Below are positions 1-6,528 of a DNA stretch of 11,363 nt, one piece after another. The notes beneath the pieces were generated by a model. It did not search any database, was not told the DNA's origin, and worked only from the letters and a program-made list of their open reading frames with translations. Positions within the stretch are counted from its first letter, which is position 1, and each line of letters begins with the position of its first letter. Made by a program: the position numbers and the translations under genes. Origin of the DNA: JBHGBB01 sp041946755 (GTDB lineage Bacteria; UBP4; UBA4092; JAOAEQ01); NCBI GenBank assembly GCA_041946755.1, contig JBHGBB010000133.1, forward strand, positions 1-11,363. Direction: 5' to 3'.

Positions 1-255
1 CAGGAACAGCCGGTCGTCGCCCGCAATGCAGGAGAAGCCCACGCCCCAGCCATTGTTATTGACCGAGATCATCAAGCGATCGTAGTAGGCGACGCCCGAG
101 CGGTCGCGTTTCACCCAGGTGGAGAACGTGAAGGCGTCGCTGGCCGTGCAGTCGGCGTTGACGGTCTCGACGTAATCGTCGGTCCCGTCGAACTCCAGGC
201 CCACGGGCGTGTGCTCGCGCTGCTCGACGAGCTGCCAATCCTGATTGTAGTAGTA
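1..255 (-). CDS. Laminin-G/concanavalin-like domain protein, fragment open at both ends
   Basis: The minus-strand frame whose codons align with positions 1-3 is open through the whole segment and continues off the left edge. It reads into a LamG-type (Laminin_G_3, ConA-like lectin fold) signature: GLEFDGTDDYVE, then AFTFSTWVKRD, then a stretch around GWGVGF. This is the usual 'L-FDG-DDYV ... FTFS-WVK' pattern of secreted or surface proteins that bind carbohydrate or other ligands. Of the 79 codons from position 237 down to 1, 73 end in G or C, which is strong evidence of real coding in a high-GC genome. Third positions and overall composition (about 64% GC) are unlike every other gene here. 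No start codon or signal peptide is visible because the 5' part is cut off at the junction near 255. The more N-terminal residues (YYYNQDWQLVEQR) faintly recall an RHS-repeat tail; that is weak. Confidence 0.68.
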
Positions 256-262
256 GTCGATG
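238..262. other. Breakpoint between high-GC and AT-rich DNA (probable chimera or rearrangement)
   Basis: GC falls from about 64% (1-240) to about 44% (241-360) by hand count. To the left, only minus-strand coding makes sense (LamG domain). To the right, only + strand coding does (nucleotide-sugar dehydrogenase). Both genes are missing their N-terminal parts at this same place, and there is no promoter, start or intergenic DNA between them. The exact join cannot be fixed because the GTA-GTA-GTA-GTC repeat (247-258) reads acceptably in both genes, which would fit a short overlap or microhomology. An assembly chimera is the simplest explanation; a genuine deletion, inversion or insertion is possible. 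Confidence 0.75.
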
Positions 263-1503
263 TGCAATGCGATGTAGTTAAACCGGAATTCGGTAACGCC
301 GAATCGGCTACGGTCGAAATTGAAGCTTGTAAAGCGGCAATACAAACTATCGGGGAATATATTCAACCAAAGACCTTAGTTATGATTGAAACTACAGTAC
401 CACCCGGATTCTGCGAATATATTGCCAAACCGATCCTGGAAAAAGAATTTACTAAACGCGGTATCAATCTCAAAAGAAATCCGGTCCGGTTATCGCATTC
501 ATATGAACGAGTTATGCCAGGCAAAGATTATTGGGATTCAATCGTGAATTTCCCGCGGGTATATTCCGGAATCAATGAAATTAGCGGCGACTTAGCCGGA
601 AAGTTTTTATCGGAAGTACTTACCGGTCCGAAAGCGAAATTGAGTCGATTATCGAAAACCACCATGTCTGAATTTTCCAAATGTTTCGAAAATAGTTATC
701 GGGCATCATTATTAGCTTTCGGTCGAGTTGGCGGGTGGGTAGCGGAAATCATGGGCGTAGATTTATCCGCAGTCCGCAATGCGATTGCTGAACGACCGAC
801 GCATCGGGATATTATGGTCCCGCGAACCCCGAGTACCGGTGGATATTGTTTACCAAAAGATGCCGTGTTTCTGTTATGGTCATCACATAACATTCCGGCA
901 TTCTATAAACAACTTGATGCTGCAAATAAGAAGAAATTGGATTCCTATTTAAGACTTATCTCCTTGATTGTCGATATCAACGATACCAGCGCATTAAGAA
1001 TGGTCGATTTGGCAGTAGAAGCGTTAGTAAGCAAAAATAAAAAAATCAATGGTAAAAAAGTAGCGGTATTAGGTGCAGCGTATCGGGAAGATGTCGGAGA
1101 TACCCGGTATGCATCATACGAATCCATCGTCCGCCGATTGCAGGAATTAGGTGCACGGATCGCGGTCGGTGACCCTTATGTAAAAAGCCTGGATGAATTA
1201 AAAGAGCAAGACCGGAATCCGCATTCGATGGCGAAACATTTCAAGAATCAGGCTCCGTTAAAAACCTTGGGGGTATCGGCAGATACGAAATCGGTTTTAT
1301 CCGGTGCAGAAATAATCCTGTTTGTAGTACCACATCAAGAATATATTGAAATGTCGCCGGATTGGGTGATTAAATCTACCGGTAAACCAGTGCAATCATT
1401 AATCATAATCGACTGTGGAACCTTAACCGATGCGAAAATAGGGCAATATGTAACTCGAGGCTGTTTAGTCAAGAAAATGTATCATGGGCATATCGGAAGG
1501 TAA
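247..1503 (+). CDS. Nucleotide-sugar (UDP-glucose/GDP-mannose type) dehydrogenase, N-terminus missing
   Basis: This enzyme family oxidises C6 of an NDP-hexose twice with NAD+ to give an NDP-uronic acid in the cytoplasm. The formal frame opens at GTG 211, but family-like sequence only begins near 247 with VVVVDVQCD. Numbering from 211, the visible motifs are ETTVPPG (60-66), SHSYERVMPG (95-104), the central-helix pair K157 and N161, and GGYCLPKD (210-217) with the catalytic thioester cysteine C213. The C-terminal nucleotide-binding domain follows from about 280 with KVAVLGAAYREDVGDTR. The N-terminal dinucleotide fold with its GxGxxG loop (about 80-90 residues) is absent and replaced by the antisense of a foreign LamG gene, so as written the product could not bind NAD+ normally. 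The rest is intact and looks under normal selection, which favours a broken contig over an old pseudogene. The next gene starts 33 bases downstream, so this is probably the first surviving gene of an operon. Confidence 0.88.
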   Translation, partial: VVVVDVQCDVVKPEFGNAESATVEIEACKAAIQTIGEYIQPKTLVMIETTVPPGFCEYIAKPILEKEFTKRGINLKRNPVRLSHSYERVMPGKDYWDSIVNFPRVYSGINEISGDLAGKFLSEVLTGPKAKLSRLSKTTMSEFSKCFENSYRASLLAFGRVGGWVAEIMGVDLSAVRNAIAERPTHRDIMVPRTPSTGGYCLPKDAVFLLWSSHNIPAFYKQLDAANKKKLDSYLRLISLIVDINDTSALRMVDLAVEALVSKNKKINGKKVAVLGAAYREDVGDTRYASYESIVRRLQELGARIAVGDPYVKSLDELKEQDRNPHSMAKHFKNQAPLKTLGVSADTKSVLSGAEIILFVVPHQEYIEMSPDWVIKSTGKPVQSLIIIDCGTLTDAKIGQYVTRGCLVKKMYHGHIGR

Positions 1504-1536
1504 ATTTGAAATACGGATAGTATATTAAATAAATTT

Positions 1537-3135
1537 ATGGAAACTTTTGAGCAATTAGCTTTATGGAATAAAGTCCTGGCAGTAATCCCAGCCGCTGGTG
1601 CAGGATATCGGATGACACCGCGGTGGACTATTACCGATCCATTGCAGGATGCGGTAGCGAAACCGGCAATGAAAGAGTTGTCTACCGGAAAAACATTTCT
1701 GGATTTGATTTTCGATACCTTATTAGATGGAAAAGTAGTTAAACAGATTTTAGTACGGGTAGGGCATCGCCCTAAACCATTAATCGAATGTAAGAGTGAT
1801 CTTGATAAAATCAAATATCAGCACCATGCCGATTTGACTGGTATTGTCGAAAAGCGCCATCCAATTGTGCAAGCTTATTATAGTAATGCTAATGGAAGAG
1901 ACGATGGTACCGGTGCAACTGTAGTAGCCCAGGAAGCGAAAGAGTTTCTGCAGCGGCATCCGGAATATGAATATATCCTGATTTTAGCTTCAGATATTCC
2001 TACTATCCCAGCGGCAATATTCAAGAGTATGCTGCTGGACCATATCCAAAACAAACGGGATATGACCGTTGCTTCGGTTATCGAAGAAGTTCCTGATAAT
2101 TATGGACGAATAGTCCGTCATCCGGAAACCGGCGAATTCATTGCGGTAGTTGAACAATTACAAATCGGCAAGACCCCGGAAGAAAGGAAGGGAGCTATTT
2201 CTTTCCCAGGATTAGATTACCCATTAGCTAAAAAATCGTTGCACCGGATTAAAGAACGGAATGTATTATTGGAAATAATCAATCGAGATATATTTCTGAA
2301 TACCATTCGAGATATCGACGCCCCGAATTATGCCAGAATCGTTAGAGATGAACTGGGGAATGAGCTGGGGGTGATATCCAACCAGGAATTGCAGTATTTA
2401 CCCGAGCAGGGTACATATCGAATTAACCAGTATACTTATACTCGATCTGCTCTCAGCCAAATCATTGAGTGCCGGAAAATAGCGGAAATACCATCAGCAA
2501 CTTATGTTTTAGAACGGCATCAGAAGAACGAATATTATTTACCGGAATTAGCTATGCAAGTGAAGGCGCAGCATAAAATCATCGGAATATATCCTTTACC
2601 TAACGGTATTGCGGAAGGATTGGATTCGCGAACCGACCTGCGATATTATGCCATGAAAAAGAATCAGACTGCTTCATCAGCGCCAATCGATAAACAGCTT
2701 ATTGCGCAGGTAACTAGCCAGCATTTGAGCTTATTATCAGAACAAGAATTACAAGTGTTAGAACAGGTGTTTGGAGTAACCGTTTATCCGGGAACAGAAA
2801 TTTATGTCGATAAACCGTTGTATAAGTTTTTATCAGATTTAACGAGATTAATTACTAAAATCGGGAGCACTAAAGATTTTTGTGAGATATATTATCATGA
2901 ACTGAGATCCGGTTCTTGGAATAGGATTCCCGGATTAGCAGTATCCCCGTCGTTTGAATTTGCACTTGGAGTACATACGAGTTTCAAGAATCTTATCGGC
3001 TTAGCCGGTAAGATATCTATCGCTCCCTGGGCGATATTATCCAATTGTTTGGTACAAGATAGCGAAGTGAAGCGAAAACAAAGTCTGGTAAACCAGATGT
3101 TGATTAATAATTCTCTGAAAGAGGTAGTCGCGTAA
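1537..3135 (+). CDS. Sugar-1-phosphate nucleotidyltransferase, GlmU/RmlA-like N-domain with long C-terminal region
   Basis: Predicted to join a sugar-1-phosphate to an NTP, giving an NDP-sugar and pyrophosphate. The N-terminal GT-A-like domain shows PAAGAGYRMTP (18-28), a variant of the nucleotide-binding G-x-G-x-R loop. K42-P43 in AVAKPAMKEL follow, then GTG (124-126) before ATVVAQEAKEF, and the metal-site aspartate D153 in LASDIPTI. NYGRIVRHPETG leads into AVVEQ (188-206), as in GlmU-type uridylyltransferases. Residues about 270-470 match nothing I recognise. Near the C-terminus GKISIAPWAILSNCLVQDSEV looks like one or two left-handed beta-helix hexapeptide turns, as seen in shortened form in UDP-sugar pyrophosphorylases. 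At 532 aa it is longer than RmlA-type enzymes. ATG 1537 is used; no clear ribosome site precedes it, so translational coupling is likely. The kinase starts 8 bases after its stop. The base and sugar are not deducible; UTP is a guess by family. Confidence 0.82.
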   Translation: METFEQLALWNKVLAVIPAAGAGYRMTPRWTITDPLQDAVAKPAMKELSTGKTFLDLIFDTLLDGKVVKQILVRVGHRPKPLIECKSDLDKIKYQHHADLTGIVEKRHPIVQAYYSNANGRDDGTGATVVAQEAKEFLQRHPEYEYILILASDIPTIPAAIFKSMLLDHIQNKRDMTVASVIEEVPDNYGRIVRHPETGEFIAVVEQLQIGKTPEERKGAISFPGLDYPLAKKSLHRIKERNVLLEIINRDIFLNTIRDIDAPNYARIVRDELGNELGVISNQELQYLPEQGTYRINQYTYTRSALSQIIECRKIAEIPSATYVLERHQKNEYYLPELAMQVKAQHKIIGIYPLPNGIAEGLDSRTDLRYYAMKKNQTASSAPIDKQLIAQVTSQHLSLLSEQELQVLEQVFGVTVYPGTEIYVDKPLYKFLSDLTRLITKIGSTKDFCEIYYHELRSGSWNRIPGLAVSPSFEFALGVHTSFKNLIGLAGKISIAPWAILSNCLVQDSEVKRKQSLVNQMLINNSLKEVVA

Positions 3136-3143
3136 ACATATTT

Positions 3144-4760
3144 ATGTTGGTTAAAGATTGGATTGCGGTTATATCAAAATTCGGTAGCAAAGTAAAAAAA
3201 CAATTTGAGTCTGTCTATGGCGATGATCCGGGTCTCATCGAAGACCGTAGGCAGGCGTATTTAGCGATACTCAATAAATTCGGCGAAAAATATGGACTTG
3301 ACCGGGAAATCGTTATTTGTCGAAGTCCGTCACGAGTGAATCTAAAAGGAGTACATATCGAGCATCGAGGCGGTTTTGTGAATTATTTAACGCACTGTCG
3401 GGAAATTATTATAGCCGCATCTCCACGGAATGATGATAAGGTCTGTTTAACCAATCTCCGTACCGAATTATTTCCAGCGCGAGAATTTTCTATTCAAGCA
3501 GAATTAAATAAAGGGAATTGGAAAGATTGGTGGGAATATATAACTGCACCTGCGGTGATTAAAACGGTATCGGAATCTCAAGGAGATTGGATAAATTATG
3601 TTAAATCCGCGATATTGCGATTACAATCCCGGTTTCCGAGTAAACCGTTAAAAGGTATGGATGTTTATGTTAACGGTGATATCCCGTTTGCTGCGGGTTT
3701 GAGCTCATCGTCGGCATTAGTCGTTGCGACTGTTTATGTCGGATTAGAAATCAATCGACTCCAATTGGATAAATTCGCTATGGTAGAATTATGCGGCCAA
3801 GCGGAATGGTATGTTGGCACCCGGGGTGGGGCCGGTGACCATGCGGCGATGATTCTAGGCCGCCGGAATTATCTGGCACATATCCAGTTTTTCCCATTGC
3901 AGGTGCAATATTATTCCTTTCCCAAAGGATATCGGATAGTAATTTGCAATTCCATGCAGCAAGCTACCAAATCAAAGGAGGTAAAAAATATATTCAATTC
4001 CCGGGTCGCAGCGTATGAACTCGGGTTTTTACTTATCAAAAAATACTTTCCACAATATGCACCGGAATTACAGCATCTACGCGATGTAAATACCACGCAA
4101 TTAGCAATCCCGGAAACAGAGGTATATCATATTCTCAAATCGTTACCCAAGAAGATATTCCGGGCAGAAGTCGAGCAACTATTGCCGGATAAAAAGGATT
4201 ATTTGGCAAATATTTTTAAAACGCATGATGAACCAATAGAAGGATATCGAGTGCGGGATATCTGTTTATTCGGATTAGCGGAATGCGAGCGCGGGAAAAT
4301 CTGTATTGAATTTCTCGTTAAAAAAGATATCGTAGGGTTCGGGAAGTTGATGTATATATCGCATAATGGTGATCGTGTAGTAGAATATAAAGCAAATAAT
4401 CTCAAAATATCCTGGAATAATCAGGTTACAGTTGCAACCCTAGATCAGTTAATTGCTGATTTGGATAGTAACCTGCCGGAACGAATAGAATCAGCGCATC
4501 TCTATCTGCAACCAGGTGGATACCGATGTAGTAGCGAAGCGCTCGATTATTTAGTTGATATTGCAAAACAGGTTCCCGGTGTCGTTGGTGCAGGATTAAC
4601 CGGTGCCGGATTAGGGGGATGTATTCTGGTCCTGGTAGAAGAAAAGGAAGTAGACCGTCTATTAGCTATTATGGCTGAACAATATTATACTCCTCATCAA
4701 TTGTCATTCGGAGCGGAGATTGGTGTATCCGTATCCGGTGCGGGGAGAGTAATTGTTTAA
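3144..4760 (+). CDS. Galactokinase-like GHMP sugar kinase with altered sugar-binding signature
   Basis: Predicted to phosphorylate the anomeric hydroxyl of a sugar with ATP. All galactokinase landmarks are in order: SPSRVNLKGVHIEH (61-74, equivalent to the APGRVNLIGEHTDY signature, with the catalytic arginine at R64), DWINYVK (148-154), and the phosphate loop PFAAGLSSSSAL (181-192). The catalytic aspartate D232 lies in GTRGGAGDH (225-233). FGKLMYISH matches the 'FG-LM--SH' segment, and the C-terminal glycine loop GAGLTGAGLGGC spans 482-493. The GEHTDY motif that grips galactose reads GVHIEH, so the glutamate is valine and the aspartate is glutamate; the substrate is therefore probably another sugar. 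At 538 aa it is much longer than the usual 380-400, mainly through insertions between about 95-145 and 275-400. It starts 8 bases after the nucleotidyltransferase stop with no obvious ribosome site, so the two are almost certainly co-transcribed. A uronic acid or pentose kinase is an alternative. Confidence 0.85.
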   Translation: MLVKDWIAVISKFGSKVKKQFESVYGDDPGLIEDRRQAYLAILNKFGEKYGLDREIVICRSPSRVNLKGVHIEHRGGFVNYLTHCREIIIAASPRNDDKVCLTNLRTELFPAREFSIQAELNKGNWKDWWEYITAPAVIKTVSESQGDWINYVKSAILRLQSRFPSKPLKGMDVYVNGDIPFAAGLSSSSALVVATVYVGLEINRLQLDKFAMVELCGQAEWYVGTRGGAGDHAAMILGRRNYLAHIQFFPLQVQYYSFPKGYRIVICNSMQQATKSKEVKNIFNSRVAAYELGFLLIKKYFPQYAPELQHLRDVNTTQLAIPETEVYHILKSLPKKIFRAEVEQLLPDKKDYLANIFKTHDEPIEGYRVRDICLFGLAECERGKICIEFLVKKDIVGFGKLMYISHNGDRVVEYKANNLKISWNNQVTVATLDQLIADLDSNLPERIESAHLYLQPGGYRCSSEALDYLVDIAKQVPGVVGAGLTGAGLGGCILVLVEEKEVDRLLAIMAEQYYTPHQLSFGAEIGVSVSGAGRVIV

Positions 4761-4844
4761 AGAGTGAATCTTTATTAATTAATCCAGCATCTGCAGCATA
4801 GTATACCGATTTGAAATAGATATCGACTAAACTCATTATTCTCT

Positions 4845-6365
4845 ATGAAATTGATGCAACAAACCGTTCGATCATCTCACGGTCCGGTAGTAATCCACTG
4901 GATTATTCTCGAGCAAAAGACTCTAAATGATGCCGGGAAAATCCTTACACCTGCAGTAGCTCAATCCGCGGTTTCTAACAAACAAATGGAGCAAATCGCG
5001 GCTTCATTTCGGCGAATTAAAAATGTTAGTGTAAATGGTATTCGTGGACCAGAAACCAACGATACTGTTTTTATTGCCAGTCGGAATAAAGATAATCCTA
5101 AATTCCGAGAATGGTTTCGTTTAAATGGCCGAACACTTCTTGCCCAAGATGCGATCGAATTTACCCGATTAATACAAATGATTCAAGAGCAGCGGTTATG
5201 GACTCATAAAGGATATAGCCGTTGGTTTGAAGTATCGCCAGTTAACCTTGCCCTGGAAAATAATCTTATTAAACAGTTGAGTGCGCAACGGCGATTACAT
5301 TATTCAGTGCCGAAAAATGCACCCGTTCCTGCGGAACCGCCGCTGTTGATTGGGGAACAATTAGCAATGGCAGAAGATGGTTGGATTCAAGTAAATCCGA
5401 CGTTGCAGCCAATAGGATTTACCAATAGTTTCGCTACCCTTCCGGAGTTATGCGAACAGGAACACGCCGAGATAGGTATCAATGCCGGATATTTTTTGAA
5501 TATGCCGGAAGAACTAGATAGTGTTCATGGGGTTATGAATGACCCGGTAGGTTTATTGATGCTGGATGGCAAAATATTGGTCCCACCAACTTATACCCGA
5601 AGTACCGTTCTCATCAATCAACTGGGACAACTATTTATCCGGCGGATTGGTATGCATGATATCGATATTCAGCTTGGGAATGTAAATTTGAAATCGTATC
5701 AGATATACACCCGGGTAAGCGGTACGAAAACGCCGGTAGATACCGCGAAAGTCGAATTGGTTATAACCAATCAAGAGGTGGTCGAAATGAACGAAATTCC
5801 ATCGACTTTAATTCCTCAAAACGGTTTTGTGGTTTCCTTACCTAAAGATGATCCTCAGGTACAACAGATATTGGAAATATTGAAATTAAATCGCAAAATT
5901 AAATATCAATTGCAGTTACCGCGTTCTTATGGCACCATCATCCATGCAATAGCTGCAGGCCCGCAATTAGTAGATAATGAACGGTTAATCTCACCGTATT
6001 TTTTCGACCGGGAGCCATTACAGGAAGATTTCAAATCGATGGTATTAGCGCCAACCCGATTCACGCATACGGTAAGTGATGAACATTCCCGCGCTCCCCG
6101 AAGTGCGCTTGGTATTACGAAAGAAAATAAAATATTATTAGTAGCAATAGACGATGACCGAAGAGTTAAAATGGATCCGAAAGAGCGGTATAGTATCGGT
6201 GCAACATTAGGGGAATTAGCGGCAATCATGTTCGATTTAGGATGTATCAATGCGATAAATTTCGATGGCGGCGGGTCAACAACGTTATATCATGATGGGA
6301 AAATAGTCAATCAACCTTCAGATGGATTCCCTCGAGTTATTTCAACGGCGATGGTAGTAAAATAG
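4845..6365 (+). CDS. Phosphodiester glycosidase (NAGPA family) with N-terminal extension
   Basis: The C-terminal half is a NAGPA-type domain (Pfam PF09992), named for the mammalian uncovering enzyme that removes GlcNAc from a GlcNAc-1-phosphodiester. Bacterial members are thought to cleave sugar-1-phosphodiesters. Motifs in order: EIGINAGYFL (209-218), IAAGPQLVDN (369-378), RAPRSALGIT (416-425), and the signature FDGGGSTTLY (473-482) followed by NQPSDGFPR (489-497). Residues 1-170 are poorly conserved to my eye; GPVVIHWIILE near the start resembles the beginning of the full family fold, so the domain may be interrupted by an insertion. No signal peptide or membrane segment is seen. An in-frame stop at 4812-4814 with no other good start before 4845 limits any N-terminal extension, although no Shine-Dalgarno is evident at this ATG. 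It lies 84 bases after the kinase gene and may belong to the same operon. Its exact substrate is unknown. Confidence 0.85.
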   Translation: MKLMQQTVRSSHGPVVIHWIILEQKTLNDAGKILTPAVAQSAVSNKQMEQIAASFRRIKNVSVNGIRGPETNDTVFIASRNKDNPKFREWFRLNGRTLLAQDAIEFTRLIQMIQEQRLWTHKGYSRWFEVSPVNLALENNLIKQLSAQRRLHYSVPKNAPVPAEPPLLIGEQLAMAEDGWIQVNPTLQPIGFTNSFATLPELCEQEHAEIGINAGYFLNMPEELDSVHGVMNDPVGLLMLDGKILVPPTYTRSTVLINQLGQLFIRRIGMHDIDIQLGNVNLKSYQIYTRVSGTKTPVDTAKVELVITNQEVVEMNEIPSTLIPQNGFVVSLPKDDPQVQQILEILKLNRKIKYQLQLPRSYGTIIHAIAAGPQLVDNERLISPYFFDREPLQEDFKSMVLAPTRFTHTVSDEHSRAPRSALGITKENKILLVAIDDDRRVKMDPKERYSIGATLGELAAIMFDLGCINAINFDGGGSTTLYHDGKIVNQPSDGFPRVISTAMVVK

Positions 6366-6378
6366 ACATATTCTTTGA

Positions 6379-6429
6379 TACTGGAGGAGTATCGAACGTG
6401 AAAATTTCACGCTCGATACTCCTCCAGTA
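6379..6429. repeat. Near-perfect inverted repeat, 25-base arms
   Basis: The arm at 6379-6403 (beginning TACTGGAGGAGTATCGA) pairs with 6405-6429 with one mismatch (6396 against 6412) and a nominal one-base centre; a realistic loop would be AAAATTT. It starts 13 bases after the phosphodiester glycosidase stop. Neither side has a T-run, so it is not a textbook intrinsic terminator. It may still end or protect the upstream transcript, or be a dispersed palindromic element. Confidence 0.85.
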
Positions 6430-6460
6430 CCCAAAATGTAGGTAGATTGAGCAGATATGC

Positions 6461-6489
6461 TTGATCTTACTGGAATTAAGCGATATTAG
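6461..6489 (+). promoter_or_regulatory. Possible sigma70-type promoter for the first aminotransferase
   Basis: TTGATC (6461-6466) and TATTAG (6484-6489) are separated by 17 bases, each matching the consensus at four of six positions. It lies downstream of the large hairpin and 40 bases before the aminotransferase ATG. In AT-rich DNA such matches arise by chance, so this is only suggestive. Confidence 0.28.
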
Positions 6490-6508
6490 TGCTAATGCGA
6501 TAACTTAA
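6476..6508. promoter_or_regulatory. Nested dyad overlapping the candidate -10 element
   Basis: Outer arms TTAAG (6476-6480) and CTTAA (6504-6508) enclose inner arms ATTAG (6485-6489) and CTAAT (6492-6496). The two dyads share nearly the same centre, at about 6491-6492. GCGAT also occurs as a direct repeat at 6480 and 6497. A repressor site is possible; the role is inferred only from symmetry and position. Confidence 0.3.
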
Positions 6509-6528
6509 ATTCCCCTTGACAGTAATAT

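Noticed and set aside
56..238. Minus-strand arginine-rich ORF of 60 aa
   Set aside because: It is a frame-shifted shadow of the LamG frame; arginine-rich low-complexity composition is typical of wrong frames in high-GC coding DNA.
211..246. GTG 211 as the true start of the dehydrogenase
   Set aside because: The first dozen codons lie in the high-GC foreign segment, are antisense to LamG coding and have no family similarity; the real N-terminus is missing.
217..255. RHS-repeat tail just upstream of the LamG domain (YYYNQDWQLVEQR)
   Set aside because: The resemblance rests on a dozen residues beside the breakpoint, too little to name a domain.
4761..4844. Promoter or terminator in the gap between kinase and phosphodiester glycosidase
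   Set aside because: I found neither a convincing -35/-10 pair nor a hairpin with T-run in these 84 bases.
5927..6250. Minus-strand 107-aa ORF inside the phosphodiester glycosidase
   Set aside because: The + strand frame carries the conserved motifs of the family across this stretch; the minus frame shows no recognisable domain or ribosome site.
6516..6521. Perfect TTGACA as a -35 box
   Set aside because: It is only 7 bases before the aminotransferase ATG, so any transcript from it would start inside the gene; it also has no proper -10 at the right spacing upstream of the coding start.
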